This document shows, in pieces, positions 56,883-64,000 of a stretch of DNA of 64,000 nucleotides (position 1 is its first letter; each line of letters starts with the position of its first letter). The notes under the pieces were generated by a model, which searched no databases, was not told where the DNA came from, and saw only the letters and a list, made by a program, of their open reading frames with translations. Origin of the DNA: Tenggerimyces sp963762635 (GTDB taxonomy: Bacteria > Actinomycetota > Actinomycetes > Propionibacteriales > Actinopolymorphaceae); contig CAVXLQ010000004.1 in assembly GCA_963762635.1 (NCBI GenBank), positions 372,001 through 436,000 on the forward strand, read 5' to 3'. Position numbers and translations under genes: made by a program.

Positions 56883-57189
56883 GGGAGTCCCCTCGTCCAA
56901 GCCCGTGAAATGTGCTCGCCACCCTGCACCCGCATGGCAGGGTCGTCAAGAGAGTCAAAGAATTCCGTCGCTGAATTGTCGGGACTCGTCGTCCGATAGG
57001 AGACATGAGAATTCGCCGCGCATTTCTGAAACTATCAGGGGCGACTCTGGCCAACCATGGGCGTCGTACATCCATGATTCAGCCACGGTCCGGACGAGTC
57101 GAGCGAACTGGCACCCAGGACCGATCGCGGGCTGTCACGATGCTCGCATCCGGCGATGAGCGTCGCCGTCAACCTGACAGGGGACGGAC
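56883..57189. other. Intergenic region between the ScyD-like and cupin-like genes
   Basis: The 307-nt divergent region presumably holds both promoters. I see no convincing coding frame, hairpin or strong promoter boxes. Confidence 0.5.
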
Positions 57190-57525
57190 ATGAGCCTCGA
57201 TCCAGTCGTGACGAACCCGGACCACTACAAGGTGATCTTCGAGAACGATCGGGTCCGTGCTCTCGAGTACACGGACGTGCCCGGGGACAGGACCACTCCG
57301 CACGAACACCCGGACAGCCTCATGTTCACCTTGAGCACGTTCCGTCGACGTCTCCACGCGGGCGACCGGCAGCTGGACGTCGCCATCAACGAGGGAACCG
57401 CATCCTGGCTCCCGGCGCAGGAGCACTGGGGAGAGAACGTCGGCGAGACGCCGACCCACGTGATCTTCGTCGAGCTCAAGGACGGTTCCGCCGAACCAAG
57501 CGCTCCCGCACTCGGACCGACCTAG
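57190..57525 (+). CDS. Cupin-like small cytoplasmic protein
   Basis: The 111-residue protein starts MSLDPVVTNPDHYKVIFEND at ATG 57190. VRALEYTDVPGDRTTPHEHP contains a cupin-type metal motif (HEHP), followed by LMFTLSTFRRRL, the second-motif area WLPAQEHWGENVG, and the strand THVIFVELKDG. The size and His pattern fit a single cupin barrel. Function unknown. Confidence 0.75.
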   Translation: MSLDPVVTNPDHYKVIFENDRVRALEYTDVPGDRTTPHEHPDSLMFTLSTFRRRLHAGDRQLDVAINEGTASWLPAQEHWGENVGETPTHVIFVELKDGSAEPSAPALGPT

Positions 57526-57802
57526 GCGCGGCCCCTCGTGCGTCGTGCTGCGGCAAGCCAGCTCAAGTGCGGGAATCCGGGTCAGGCCGAGCCGCGAGCT
57601 TTCGAGCATTTCCCTTCGCCGACCTCAGTCGTCGAGTCGCCGGAGGCTGTTCAGGTCGTGCGGGGCTCAGGTCGATACGTCCCGAGGGACGCCGGTGTTC
57701 GCGAGTGCTTGCCGTGAATCGTTTGGACGAGGCCTGGCCTCGTCCAGACGGCAGTGCCGGCCCGGCCGGTCGTGCGGCCGGGTCCGCTTTGCCGGCCTTT
57801 CG

Positions 57803-58510
57803 TCAGGCTCCCGTGGCCCCGCCGGCGGGTGTGATGACGGTGGTGGCGGGGTCTCTGCCGCCGGTGTCCAGCCGGAACGGCGGGTAGGTGTCGGTCATCA
57901 GAGCGGTGTAGGCGGCGACTCTGAGCACCCACCGGTTCAGGCCGAGGATGAGGTCGTAGAGGCCGTTGGGGTATCGGCCGGTGAAGGCGAGGATGATCGC
58001 TGCGATGATCACGAGGATCCCGATCAGTCCGACACCGGTCCAGGCGTAGTTGTCGGTGTTGGAGTTCAGGGCGAACCAGGTTCCGCCGCCGACGAGGATG
58101 CCGACGATCAGCAGATGCGGCAGGGCCAGCAGCCACCACTTCACCAGGACCAGCCCGCGGGACAGGTGCTCCGGGTAGGGCACGTGCAGGTGTGCCGGGT
58201 AGTCGGTGACTTCGGCCAGCGTGAAGGGTGGGTATTGGTCGGTGCCGAGCGCAGTGGAGGCGTAGTAGTTGACCCGCCAGGTCCAACGCATGACGCCGAC
58301 GTTGAATTCGAAGAGCGTCCGTGGGTACCGGCCGGTGAAAAGGATCGCGAAGAATGCGATCACGGACACCACGCAGAACCCGATCCATAGTGGGATCAAC
58401 ACGATGAAGTGTGGAATGGCCAGAATCCATTTCACCAGCCAAAGCCAGCGTGACAGGTGCGGGTCCAGCTGCGCGTCCACGCGCACTGGGTAGGCGGTCG
58501 TTACGGTCAT
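57803..58510 (-). CDS. DUF4389 domain membrane protein
   Basis: The 235-residue protein starts MTVTTAYPVRVDAQLDPHLS. It has two repeats of the DUF4389 pattern: RWLWLVKWILAIPHFIVLIP with ILFTGRYPRTLFEFNVGVMR, and RGLVLVKWWLLALPHLLIVG with LAFTGRYPNGLYDLILGLNR. Each carries membrane helices and the F-T-G-R-Y-P turn. Function unknown; the family is common in actinobacteria. Confidence 0.85.
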   Translation of the reverse strand: MTVTTAYPVRVDAQLDPHLSRWLWLVKWILAIPHFIVLIPLWIGFCVVSVIAFFAILFTGRYPRTLFEFNVGVMRWTWRVNYYASTALGTDQYPPFTLAEVTDYPAHLHVPYPEHLSRGLVLVKWWLLALPHLLIVGILVGGGTWFALNSNTDNYAWTGVGLIGILVIIAAIILAFTGRYPNGLYDLILGLNRWVLRVAAYTALMTDTYPPFRLDTGGRDPATTVITPAGGATGA

Positions 58511-58945
58511 GATCGTCGAACCTCCAACGGATCGGCCGTCCCACTGGCCCGCGGCATGCAAGGACGCCCGACGGGATCAGCGGTGGATGCGCGGGTCCGT
58601 CCGGAGATCCGAGTGGCTGCAATGTCATCGTAAATGGCGACGCGTAGGTCGCCGTCCTCTGCATCACCCGATGCTCAAACGCGGCGGTACCGCGTTCTCG
58701 CTGCCCAGGTCTAAGGCAACGCGCCCGGTGGGCGCCGGCAGTCAAAGATATTGACGAACCGATCCGATATTGACTCTACGCGCAATCCGCGGCCCTGCAC
58801 CCGCGACGATCAAAGTCATTCCAGCCTTCAGCCCAACATAGTCTCGTTGCGCCGTCATCGACCGGCGGCCGCGAGTGTTATGTGAGGATCCTGCCTGGTA
58901 CCGCTTGATCGTCGATCCGCGTGTTGCCTAGTCGGGTGGGGCGTT

Positions 58946-58983
58946 CCCGGCAGGATTCGAACCTGCGGCACATGGTTTAGGAA
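58946..58983. repeat. Left attachment repeat of the tRNA-Arg island (38 bp)
   Basis: The 38 bases are identical to 62169-62206 and correspond to the 3' half of tRNA-Arg(CCT), from the anticodon loop through the T-arm. The rest of the tRNA is missing here, so this is an att site left by integration, not a functional tRNA. Confidence 0.9.
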
Positions 58984-59409
58984 GGCGTACTACCGAGGCC
59001 TCACGGCTCATCGCGAAGAACTCTGGTCCCATCCTCTGCGCCTGATCTTGACTCCAGTCGCGCCATCTAGCCGCCAGTTCATTCCCGAAGCATTCCCACT
59101 TCGTACACCAGCCGTCTGCGTCCTCCCGCGGGGGAACGCCGGCCGGGTGCTGACGATCCGAGCGATGAACGTTCCGGATCACCACCTGCACTGTGCGGGG
59201 TTGGCGAGATCGTCGGTCTGGGCGTTGCGGCCGCCGCGGCGCAGGCTTGAGCTCGAGGCGGCCGCTGTGGTGTGTCACTGGTGCCGGCGCGGACTCCACG
59301 GCGGCAGGTGGCTGTAGATGTCGACACCTGGCCGGTCGGCCTGAGTCCCGGCAGGTGGGTGTTTTCTTTGTGGTGGTGTGATCCGGCCTCGGCGGTGGCG
59401 ACCTCGAGG
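58984..59409. other. Left interior of the island without a confident gene
   Basis: A leftward frame reads KWECFGNELAARWRDWSQDQ and runs through the att repeat, which may be a leftover of an element gene's 3' end. It has no identifiable start or domain. The stretch includes the arm-like site at 59077-59099. Confidence 0.4.
59077..59099. repeat. Arm-type-like site near the left end of the island
   Basis: GTTCATTCCCGAAGCATTC followed by CCAC matches the sequence at 62091-62114 (one indel, two mismatches). Each site holds two CATTCCC copies 11-12 nt apart, in the same orientation at both island ends. This is the pattern of integrase or excisionase arm sites. Confidence 0.55.
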
Positions 59410-60267
59410 TCATCGGCGTGCGGAGGCGATGAGGCATCGGCGTGGCAGCACGATTCCTTGCTCGGTGTCGTAGTGCTCCAGTGCGGCGCGGGTCCGGTCT
59501 CGGACTCGGGCGAGGGTGTCGGGTTCCATGCGGTCCAGGAGCAGGGCGAGCGGTCCGGCGAGGGCTGTGCGCATCGCCCAGAACGTGTCGAAGTCGCCCT
59601 CGTTCACCATCAGGTCCATCGTGTCGACGGTGACGTCGGTCAGGCCGGCATCCACGAGGAGGCCGGCCAGTTGGTCGGGATCGCCGAGGGCGAACGGCCC
59701 GGGCATACCGGGCGGTGGGATCGGATGGCCCACCTCGCGCTCGACCTCCGCGGCCAGCACCCCGAGCCACGGGTTGTCCTCCCGCGCTCCCCAGACCGCC
59801 GCTGCGAAGCGGCCGCCCGGACGTAGCACCCGACGGATCTCACCGCACGCGGTCGCCGGATCGACGGCGAACATCAGCCCTTCGCGGCACACCACGGCGT
59901 CGAAGGAGCCGTCGGTCGACTCGATCTGCTCCATGTCGATCACGCGGGTCGTAATGCCTGGCAGCCCTCGGGCCCGTGCCCGCGACGCCGCGGCGGCAAC
60001 CATGTCGGCCGCGACATCGGAGAGCACGACCTGGCCTCCCGGCGCGACCAGCGGTGCTAGCGCGAGCCCGAGCCCGCCTGCTCCGCACGCCAACTCCAAC
60101 ACCGTGTCACCCGGACGCGGCGCGATCGCCTCGATGAGTCGCTGGGTGATCGCTGCCCCCATCTCGTCGACCACGTCGGCGTGCTCGGCCCACTGCGGGG
60201 CGAGCGCGGCCCAGAGTCGATGGACGTGCTCACGTGCCCCGGCAGGCCCTGTCTCGTTCACGGTCAT
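59410..60267 (-). CDS. Class I SAM-dependent methyltransferase (island cargo)
   Basis: The 285-residue protein starts at ATG 60267. SAM motifs are clear: GDTVLELACGAGGLGLALAP (motif I), VVLSDVAADMVAAAASRARA, SFDAVVCREGLMFAVDPATA and RRVLRPGGRFAAAVWG. It resembles UbiE/COQ5-like small-molecule methyltransferases. It is divergent from the TetR gene, with a perfect palindrome between, so it is almost certainly the TetR target. It may methylate a toxic or signalling compound (inference). Confidence 0.85.
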   Translation of the reverse strand: MTVNETGPAGAREHVHRLWAALAPQWAEHADVVDEMGAAITQRLIEAIAPRPGDTVLELACGAGGLGLALAPLVAPGGQVVLSDVAADMVAAAASRARARGLPGITTRVIDMEQIESTDGSFDAVVCREGLMFAVDPATACGEIRRVLRPGGRFAAAVWGAREDNPWLGVLAAEVEREVGHPIPPPGMPGPFALGDPDQLAGLLVDAGLTDVTVDTMDLMVNEGDFDTFWAMRTALAGPLALLLDRMEPDTLARVRDRTRAALEHYDTEQGIVLPRRCLIASARR

Positions 60268-60288
60268 CTTCGCATTCTCCCTATTTCG

Positions 60289-60305
60289 TTACTCGTAGCG
60301 AGTAA
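60289..60305. promoter_or_regulatory. TetR-type operator between the methyltransferase and TetR genes
   Basis: TTACTCGTAGCGAGTAA has perfect 7-bp arms with a 3-bp centre. It lies 21 nt before the methyltransferase ATG and 25 nt before the TetR ATG, ideal for repressing both promoters. Confidence 0.75.
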
Positions 60306-60330
60306 TCAATTCTTGTATAAGGTGATCCTC

Positions 60331-60978
60331 ATGCACGACGGTGTCAAGACCCCTCGCACTTATGTCTCACCGCGCCGCAAACAGCAGGCGGCGGAGACCC
60401 GGCGGGTGATCCTCGTCGCCGCGGAGCGTCTGTTCGCCGAGCGCGGCTATCCCGCGACAACGATGGACGCGATCGCGGAGTCGGCGGGAGTGTCGCTGAA
60501 GACCGCATACCTGCCGTTCGGGACGAAGGCCGGACTGCTGCGCGCGCTCTGGGATCTCCGACTGAAGGGCGACCAGGAGGAGGCGCCGGTCGCGGACCGC
60601 GAGTGGTACCTCGCGGTGATCGCCGAGAAGGACCCGTACCGGCGGCTGGCCAAGCTCGGCGCAGCGTCGCGCCAGGTGAAGGAACGCATCGGCCCCATGC
60701 TGCGAGCGATCCGCGGTGCAGCAGGCGTCGACTCGGACATGGAGGCACTGTGGGCGGTGATCCAGTCCGACTTCCACGCCAATCAGCGCGCCGTCGTCGA
60801 AGGTCTGGACCCTGCGGCACTGCGCCCAGGCCTCACCATCGACCGGGCCACCGACATCGTCTGGACGCTCAACCACCCCGACGTCTGGTTGTTGCTCGTC
60901 GGCGAGCGGAGCTGGACCGCCGACGAGTGGGAAGCATGGTTCGTGTCCAGCACCACCGCCGCGCTGCTCTCGCCCTGA
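60331..60978 (+). CDS. TetR family transcriptional regulator (island cargo)
   Basis: The 215-residue protein starts at ATG 60331 with AAGG 8 nt upstream. The N-terminal helix-turn-helix is typical: RRVILVAAERLFAERGYPAT, TMDAIAESAGVSLKTAYLPF and GTKAGLLRALWD. The C-terminal helices form the ligand-binding and dimer part. It is divergently arranged with the methyltransferase across a perfect dyad, so autoregulation and control of that gene are likely. The ligand is unknown. Confidence 0.87.
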   Translation: MHDGVKTPRTYVSPRRKQQAAETRRVILVAAERLFAERGYPATTMDAIAESAGVSLKTAYLPFGTKAGLLRALWDLRLKGDQEEAPVADREWYLAVIAEKDPYRRLAKLGAASRQVKERIGPMLRAIRGAAGVDSDMEALWAVIQSDFHANQRAVVEGLDPAALRPGLTIDRATDIVWTLNHPDVWLLLVGERSWTADEWEAWFVSSTTAALLSP

Positions 60979-61645
60979 CGGCCCAGGGGTCAGGGCGAAT
61001 CACGGTGTCCCCGCAGCGGCCCGCCGCGCGGGGCACGAGATGACCAGCGGATGTTCGCTCGACTGGGGCAACCGATGACACGCATCGAAACCCGCGACAA
61101 CGGCCTCTACCGCCTCCGATTCCCCGCCCTCGCGCGCCTCCGCACGCTCCACACGATGCTGCTGGGCGAAGCACTTGTCCTTGACGTCCATGCCCCCGCT
61201 ACATCGCTACCTCTGAGTTGGTCGGCCACCGCCTCGAACATCGACCAGTACCGAACGGGGAATCGGAATCTTCCGATCGACGGCGAGACAGCCGACCTGA
61301 CGACGTGGGCTACGCTCGAACTTTGGCAACAAGGCGACCGCGAATAGCCGCAGCTTGCGGCTACGGCGACCAGCCCGGACGCGGCACCCACGTTCCGCGA
61401 TCGGAGGACGAGCTCGGCGACAACCGACACCATGACCGGAGCCGCAACAGTCGCCGCGGAGCTTCTCGGCGAAGGTGCCCGGGGGGAGAAGGTCGTCGCC
61501 AGCTCAGCGTCACACTGGCCACAGCCCGCCGTCGCGCAGTGGTGTCGCAGAGGAGTGAGAACCGTCTTCATCACTCCCTGATGGCTCACGAACGGCACAG
61601 ATCGCCGCGGCGACTGTGACTGGAATGCCTTGGGGGCCTGAGGCG
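60979..61645. other. Island interior between the TetR gene and the integrase fragment
   Basis: The 667 nt have no gene with clear domains. A 98-codon rightward frame at 61051 is listed with low confidence. The remainder looks like degraded element DNA, presumably where the missing integrase 3' half and other functions were lost. Confidence 0.5.
61051..61347 (+). CDS. Hypothetical protein inside the island
   Basis: A 98-codon frame reads MTRIETRDNGLYRLRFPALA and continues without low-complexity stretches. ATG 61051 or 61075 could be the start, and neither has a strong ribosome-binding site. No family is recognised. It could be chance or a fragment. Confidence 0.3.
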   Translation: MFARLGQPMTRIETRDNGLYRLRFPALARLRTLHTMLLGEALVLDVHAPATSLPLSWSATASNIDQYRTGNRNLPIDGETADLTTWATLELWQQGDRE

Positions 61646-62071
61646 CTAGTCTTCGAACATGAGTTTGAATGAACCGTGGCCATGTGACGGCGAGCGGACC
61701 GACGAGCGGGCATCGAAACCTTCGAGGAGTTCTGGGTCGAGCTTGGCCACCTGCATGTTCCCGAACGCGGGGTCGATGTAGTTGGAGACGAGCTCCACGT
61801 AGGCGTGCCGCGTGCTGCACGCGTGGTCCGCCACATCGAACCATTTCGCGATCACCTGCCGAACCGTGATGCCGCTCCGAGGATGACGCTGTTCGTCGAC
61901 TTGGTTCAGCAGGGCGCTGAGGGCAACCTGGGCCTGCTTCTCGTCAGGCGCGGCCTTCTTCAGGTACCGATCGCGGCCCGTGTGCGGGTCTTTGCCGGCA
62001 TAGACGACGGCGCGGAACGTCCCGTTTGGGCGCTCTTCGATGTGTCCGCGTCCCCGCGTTCGCCGTGCCAT
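61646..62071 (-). pseudogene. Truncated tyrosine recombinase (phage-type integrase), N-terminal part only
   Basis: The 141-residue frame from ATG 62071 reads MARRTRGRGHIEERPNGTFR (arm-binding domain, then GKDPHTGRDRYLKKAAPDEK) and GITVRQVIAKWFDVADHACS (core-binding SAM-like domain). It stops at 61646 after SFKLMFED. Full-length actinobacterial integrases have about 370-400 residues with the catalytic R-H-R-Y domain, which is absent here. It lies 93 nt from the 3' end of tRNA-Arg, the usual place for such an integrase. Confidence 0.8.
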
Positions 62072-62090
62072 GAGGTCGAGGACGGGCCCC

Positions 62091-62114
62091 GTTCATTCCC
62101 CAACGCATTCCCAC
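62091..62114. repeat. Arm-type-like site near the tRNA end of the island
   Basis: GTTCATTCCCCAACGCATTC followed by CCAC holds two CATTCCC copies and matches 59077-59099. It lies between the integrase start and the right att repeat. Confidence 0.55.
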
Positions 62115-62164
62115 GGGGGCTGCCAGCAGTGGACGAGGTTTAACTTTCCCCTTATTTTTAAGGG

Positions 62165-62237
62165 CGCCCCCGGCAGGATTCGAACCTGCGGCACATGGTT
62201 TAGGAAACCATTGCTCTATCCCCTGAGCTACGAGGGC
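62165..62237 (-). tRNA. tRNA-Arg (anticodon CCT)
   Basis: Read leftward, it folds as a full cloverleaf. The acceptor is GCCCTCG with CGGGGGC (one T-G pair), the D-arm GCTCAGGGGATAGAGC, and the anticodon arm ATGGT-TTCCTAA-ACCAT with CCT at 62202-62204. The T-arm is GCAGGTTCGAATCCTGC. No CCA is encoded. The 3' half is duplicated at 58946-58983, showing use as an integration target. Confidence 0.97.
62169..62206. repeat. Right attachment repeat of the island, inside tRNA-Arg
   Basis: It is identical over 38 bp to 58946-58983 and covers the tRNA from the anticodon loop to the T-arm. Integration here keeps the tRNA intact. Confidence 0.9.
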
Positions 62238-62273
62238 TGGCCAGCGCCTAGCGTACCGGGCGCTGGGGTGCGG

Positions 62274-63188
62274 CTAGTAGCCGCGGGCGGGGTCGACGAC
62301 TCCCAACAGGGGCTGGTCGGTGGTGAAGCGGGTGATGTTGTCCGCGACGCGGCGGGCCAAGGCGGGATAGAGCATGTGGGTGGGGTTGGCCGAGTGCGGC
62401 GTGATCAACGCTCGGGGCTCGGACCAGAGGGGGTGGCCGTCGGGTAGCGGCTCGGGGTCGGTCACGTCGAGGCCAGCCCCGGCGATGGTGCCGGCGGCGA
62501 GGGCAGCAACCAGGGCGGAGGTGTCGATCAACGACCCGCGGGCGATGTTCACCAGGTACGCATGGGACTGCATCAACGAGAGTTCGCGCGCCCCGATCAG
62601 GTGCTGGGTCTCCGACGTCGCCGGCGCCCCGATCACCACGAAGTCCGACTCCGAGAGCACCCGGTCCAGCTGGTCCGGCGTCACAGTCTCGGCAGCCCCC
62701 GAGACGGGCGTGCCAGAACGACGCACAGCCAGCACCCGGCAACGGAACGGGGCCAAGAGCCTGATCAGCTCCTGCCCGATCCCACCCGCCCCCACCACGC
62801 CGACCACCGCGCCGTACAGCGACGCCGACGACACCCATTCCCACGTCGACGAACGCGCCAAGGAAGGCAGCTGCCGCGCCAACCCCAACATCAGGGCCAA
62901 CGCGTGCTCCGCCACCTGGTCCGCGTACGACCCCGTCGCCGACGTGAAGACCACCCCGGGCGAGGACAGAAGCCCGGACGCCACCCACCCCTCCACACCG
63001 GCCGAAGGCAGCTGCACCCACCGCACCCCAGGATGCAGAACCTCCGAGAGCGAAGCAGGCGAGTGCCCGAACCACACGAGCCCCGAAGCCTCAGCCGGAG
63101 AAGAGACCAGGTCGGCCCCGACGGACTTGGCAGCGGAGAGGACTTCGGCCGGCGCCTCGGGCGTGATGTAGATCTTCGTTGTCGTCAC
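62274..63188 (-). CDS. D-isomer-specific 2-hydroxyacid dehydrogenase
   Basis: The 304-residue protein starts at GTG 63188. The nucleotide-binding domain is clear: VVGVVGAGGIGQELIRLLAP (GxGxxG), DFVVIGAPATSETQHLIGAR, LVNIARGSLIDTSALVAALA (catalytic Arg), GAGLDVTDPEPLPDGHPLW (catalytic Glu region) and ALITPHSANPTHMLY (catalytic His). It reduces a 2-oxo acid with NAD(P)H; the substrate is unknown. It is divergent from the MmcQ-like gene. Confidence 0.87.
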   Translation of the reverse strand: MTTTKIYITPEAPAEVLSAAKSVGADLVSSPAEASGLVWFGHSPASLSEVLHPGVRWVQLPSAGVEGWVASGLLSSPGVVFTSATGSYADQVAEHALALMLGLARQLPSLARSSTWEWVSSASLYGAVVGVVGAGGIGQELIRLLAPFRCRVLAVRRSGTPVSGAAETVTPDQLDRVLSESDFVVIGAPATSETQHLIGARELSLMQSHAYLVNIARGSLIDTSALVAALAAGTIAGAGLDVTDPEPLPDGHPLWSEPRALITPHSANPTHMLYPALARRVADNITRFTTDQPLLGVVDPARGY

Positions 63189-63206
63189 AGCGACCTATAC
63201 TGCGCT

Positions 63207-63572
63207 GTGGCCGCGACCAACAAGGACTTCTTCCACATCCTGGACGCGCTCCGTGACGTCGAGCGGGTCGAAGGCGACCACTACTGGTCGTTCACGGTCC
63301 GCGGCCGGCGCTTCGGCTACTACTGGCCGCGCACCCAGACCGTCGGCCTCAAGCAGACCATGTCCGAGCAGCGAGCCCTCGTCGCCGAGCGCCCCGACGT
63401 CTTCGAGGTCCAGTTCACGGCCGGCGGCTTCGGCTGGGTCGTCGTCTACCTCGAAGGCATCGACCAAGACGAGCTCGCGGAGCTGGTCTTCGAAGCCTGG
63501 CGCCTGTCCGCCCCGGCCAACCTGCTCGCGGAGCTCCCCGACGACGTCAGTCCGCCGACACGTCGAGGATGA
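63207..63572 (+). CDS. MmcQ/YjbR-like protein
   Basis: The roughly 121-residue protein reads DFFHILDALRDVERVEGDHY, WSFTVRGRRFGYYWPRTQTV, MSEQRALVAERPDVFEVQFT, GFGWVVVYLEGIDQDELAEL and VFEAWRLSAPANLLAEL, the alpha/beta order of the CyaY-like YjbR fold. TATACT at 63196-63201 lies 5 nt before GTG 63207, so the transcript may be leaderless. Function is not established in the family. The 3' end overlaps the PhyH gene by 26 nt. Confidence 0.8.
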   Translation: MAATNKDFFHILDALRDVERVEGDHYWSFTVRGRRFGYYWPRTQTVGLKQTMSEQRALVAERPDVFEVQFTAGGFGWVVVYLEGIDQDELAELVFEAWRLSAPANLLAELPDDVSPPTRRG

Positions 63573-64000
63573 AGCGTTGCGCCGGCGTGAGCCGCGCGTA
63601 CGTGTTCACCCGTACGTAAGCCTGCTGGTCCAGCTGCTGCGGCAGGTCCCGGCGGCAGAAGTACGAGTGCATCGCCCGTCGCGGCGAAGCGGACCGGTTC
63701 AACGTCCCGCCGTGCCACAGGTGGCTGTTGAAGATCACCACGGTTCCAGCCGGGGCGAGCAGCAGCACCTCGTCCGGGTGCGCGTCGGCCGGGTCCGACA
63801 TCATGTCCTTCGGCATCGACACGCTCCGGTGCGAACCCGGCACGACCCGCGTCGCCCCGTTCTCCGCCGTGAAGTCGTCGAGCAGCCAGATCGAGTTGCA
63901 CACCTGATACGCGCCCGCCGCCACCGGCTCGCCGTAGTCCACGTGCAGCGCCTGATGTCCCTGCCCCGGCAGGGCGGCACGTGCGTTCAACGACGACAGC
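63547..64000 (-). CDS. Phytanoyl-CoA dioxygenase (PhyH) family protein, C-terminal part (runs off the right edge)
   Basis: The frame is open to the window edge and ends at TGA 63547. The Fe(II)/2-oxoglutarate enzyme motifs are present: HVDYGEP (H-x-D), then NSIWLLDDFTAENGATRVVP with GSHR, IFNSHLWHGGTLNRS (distal His) and RRAMHSYFCRRDLP (2-oxoglutarate Arg). It hydroxylates an unknown substrate. The N-terminal domain is outside the window. Confidence 0.85.
   Translation of the reverse strand, partial: LSSLNARAALPGQGHQALHVDYGEPVAAGAYQVCNSIWLLDDFTAENGATRVVPGSHRSVSMPKDMMSDPADAHPDEVLLLAPAGTVVIFNSHLWHGGTLNRSASPRRAMHSYFCRRDLPQQLDQQAYVRVNTYARLTPAQRFILDVSAD

Larger units (their letters stand above)
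58946..62206. mobile_element. Small genomic island integrated in tRNA-Arg(CCT)
   Basis: The 3.2-kb segment is bounded by a perfect 38-bp direct repeat, one copy inside the intact tRNA gene at 62165-62237. Inside are a truncated tyrosine integrase next to the tRNA, similar CATTCCC-containing sites near both ends, and a divergent methyltransferase/TetR pair as the only cargo with clear coding. The integrase lacks its catalytic part, so the island is probably immobile and shrunken by deletion. Confidence 0.8.

Noticed and set aside
57651..58745. 364-codon minus frame overlapping the DUF4389 gene
   Set aside because: Arg/Pro/His-rich shadow of the DUF4389 frame, which has clear membrane helices and FTGRYP motifs.
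58941..58990. Second tRNA-Arg gene
   Set aside because: Only the 3' half is present; the acceptor 5' strand and D-arm are missing. It is the duplicated att site.
58928..59770. 280-codon minus frame through the left att repeat
   Set aside because: Its N-terminal part is antisense-like, overlaps the methyltransferase and is low-complexity. Only the last about 60 codons have coding flavour, without start or domain.
1..64000. CRISPR arrays, rRNA operons or a recognisable secondary-metabolite cluster
   Set aside because: I saw no regularly spaced repeats, no conserved rRNA segments and no PKS/NRPS/terpene core genes.

Overview
The window is a high-GC (roughly 70% by eye) actinobacterial chromosome segment. 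Supporting signs are GTG starts, many TANNNT boxes placed 6-8 nt before a start codon (leaderless promoters), ECF sigma factors, an F420-type LLM oxidoreductase, a bacterial Ku, paired ClpP genes with a PopR-like regulator, and LuxR/ATPase regulators. The gene set would fit a soil actinomycete such as a Kribbella or Actinopolymorpha relative, but I cannot fix the genus. There is no rRNA, no CRISPR array and one intact tRNA.

Layout. 1-5 kb: partial SDR gene, a small secreted protein with an internal duplication, a GyrI-like protein, a membrane-anchored sigma factor fused to a zinc-finger anti-sigma-like domain, and a TrmB-like regulator with an OmpR-type C-terminus. 5-15 kb: a large secreted subtilase split by a frameshift, a GMC oxidoreductase, an ECF42 sigma factor with its DGPF partner, and a two-subunit molybdenum hydroxylase. 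15-23 kb: a candidate amino-sugar polysaccharide locus (Agd3-like deacetylase, beta-lactamase-like hydrolase, ROK regulator, GH123/DUF4091-like hydrolase). 23-37 kb: GNAT, lipase, STAS, TPR, YkgJ-pentapeptide, DinB, TROVE/Ro60-like, PanE-like, NlpC-like, methyltransferase, a LuxR ATPase, a questin-oxidase-like protein, a truncated RibD domain and a phosphotransferase. 37-41 kb: popR/clpP genes (one clpP and popR carry many indels) and a frameshifted thiamine-diphosphate enzyme. 41-47 kb: a small membrane protein, Ku, a DUF4386 protein, an LLM oxidoreductase, a second large LuxR ATPase and an NmrA-like protein. 47-53 kb: a TgpA-like transglutaminase facing a compact operon of helical-repeat lipoprotein, class F sortase and vWA protein. 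53-58.5 kb: frameshifted HAD gene, GNAT, a phosphotransferase with altered catalytic residues, a ScyD/ScyE-like protein, a cupin and a DUF4389 protein. 58.9-62.2 kb: a small genomic island in tRNA-Arg(CCT), bounded by a perfect 38-bp direct repeat, with a truncated integrase and a divergent methyltransferase/TetR pair. 62-64 kb: 2-hydroxyacid dehydrogenase, MmcQ/YjbR protein and a partial PhyH dioxygenase.

Two sequence-level patterns stand out. First, three copies of a nested palindrome built from a 12-nt unit (GTGATCATGNNN) lie between convergent genes, each ending exactly 2 nt past the TAG stop of the minus-strand gene. Second, several genes are interrupted by single-base indels that leave the rest of the reading frame intact (subtilase, popR, one clpP, the TPP enzyme, the HAD gene). 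This suggests either local sequence errors or very recent gene loss.

All functional names rest on motifs and remembered family resemblance; no database search was run.
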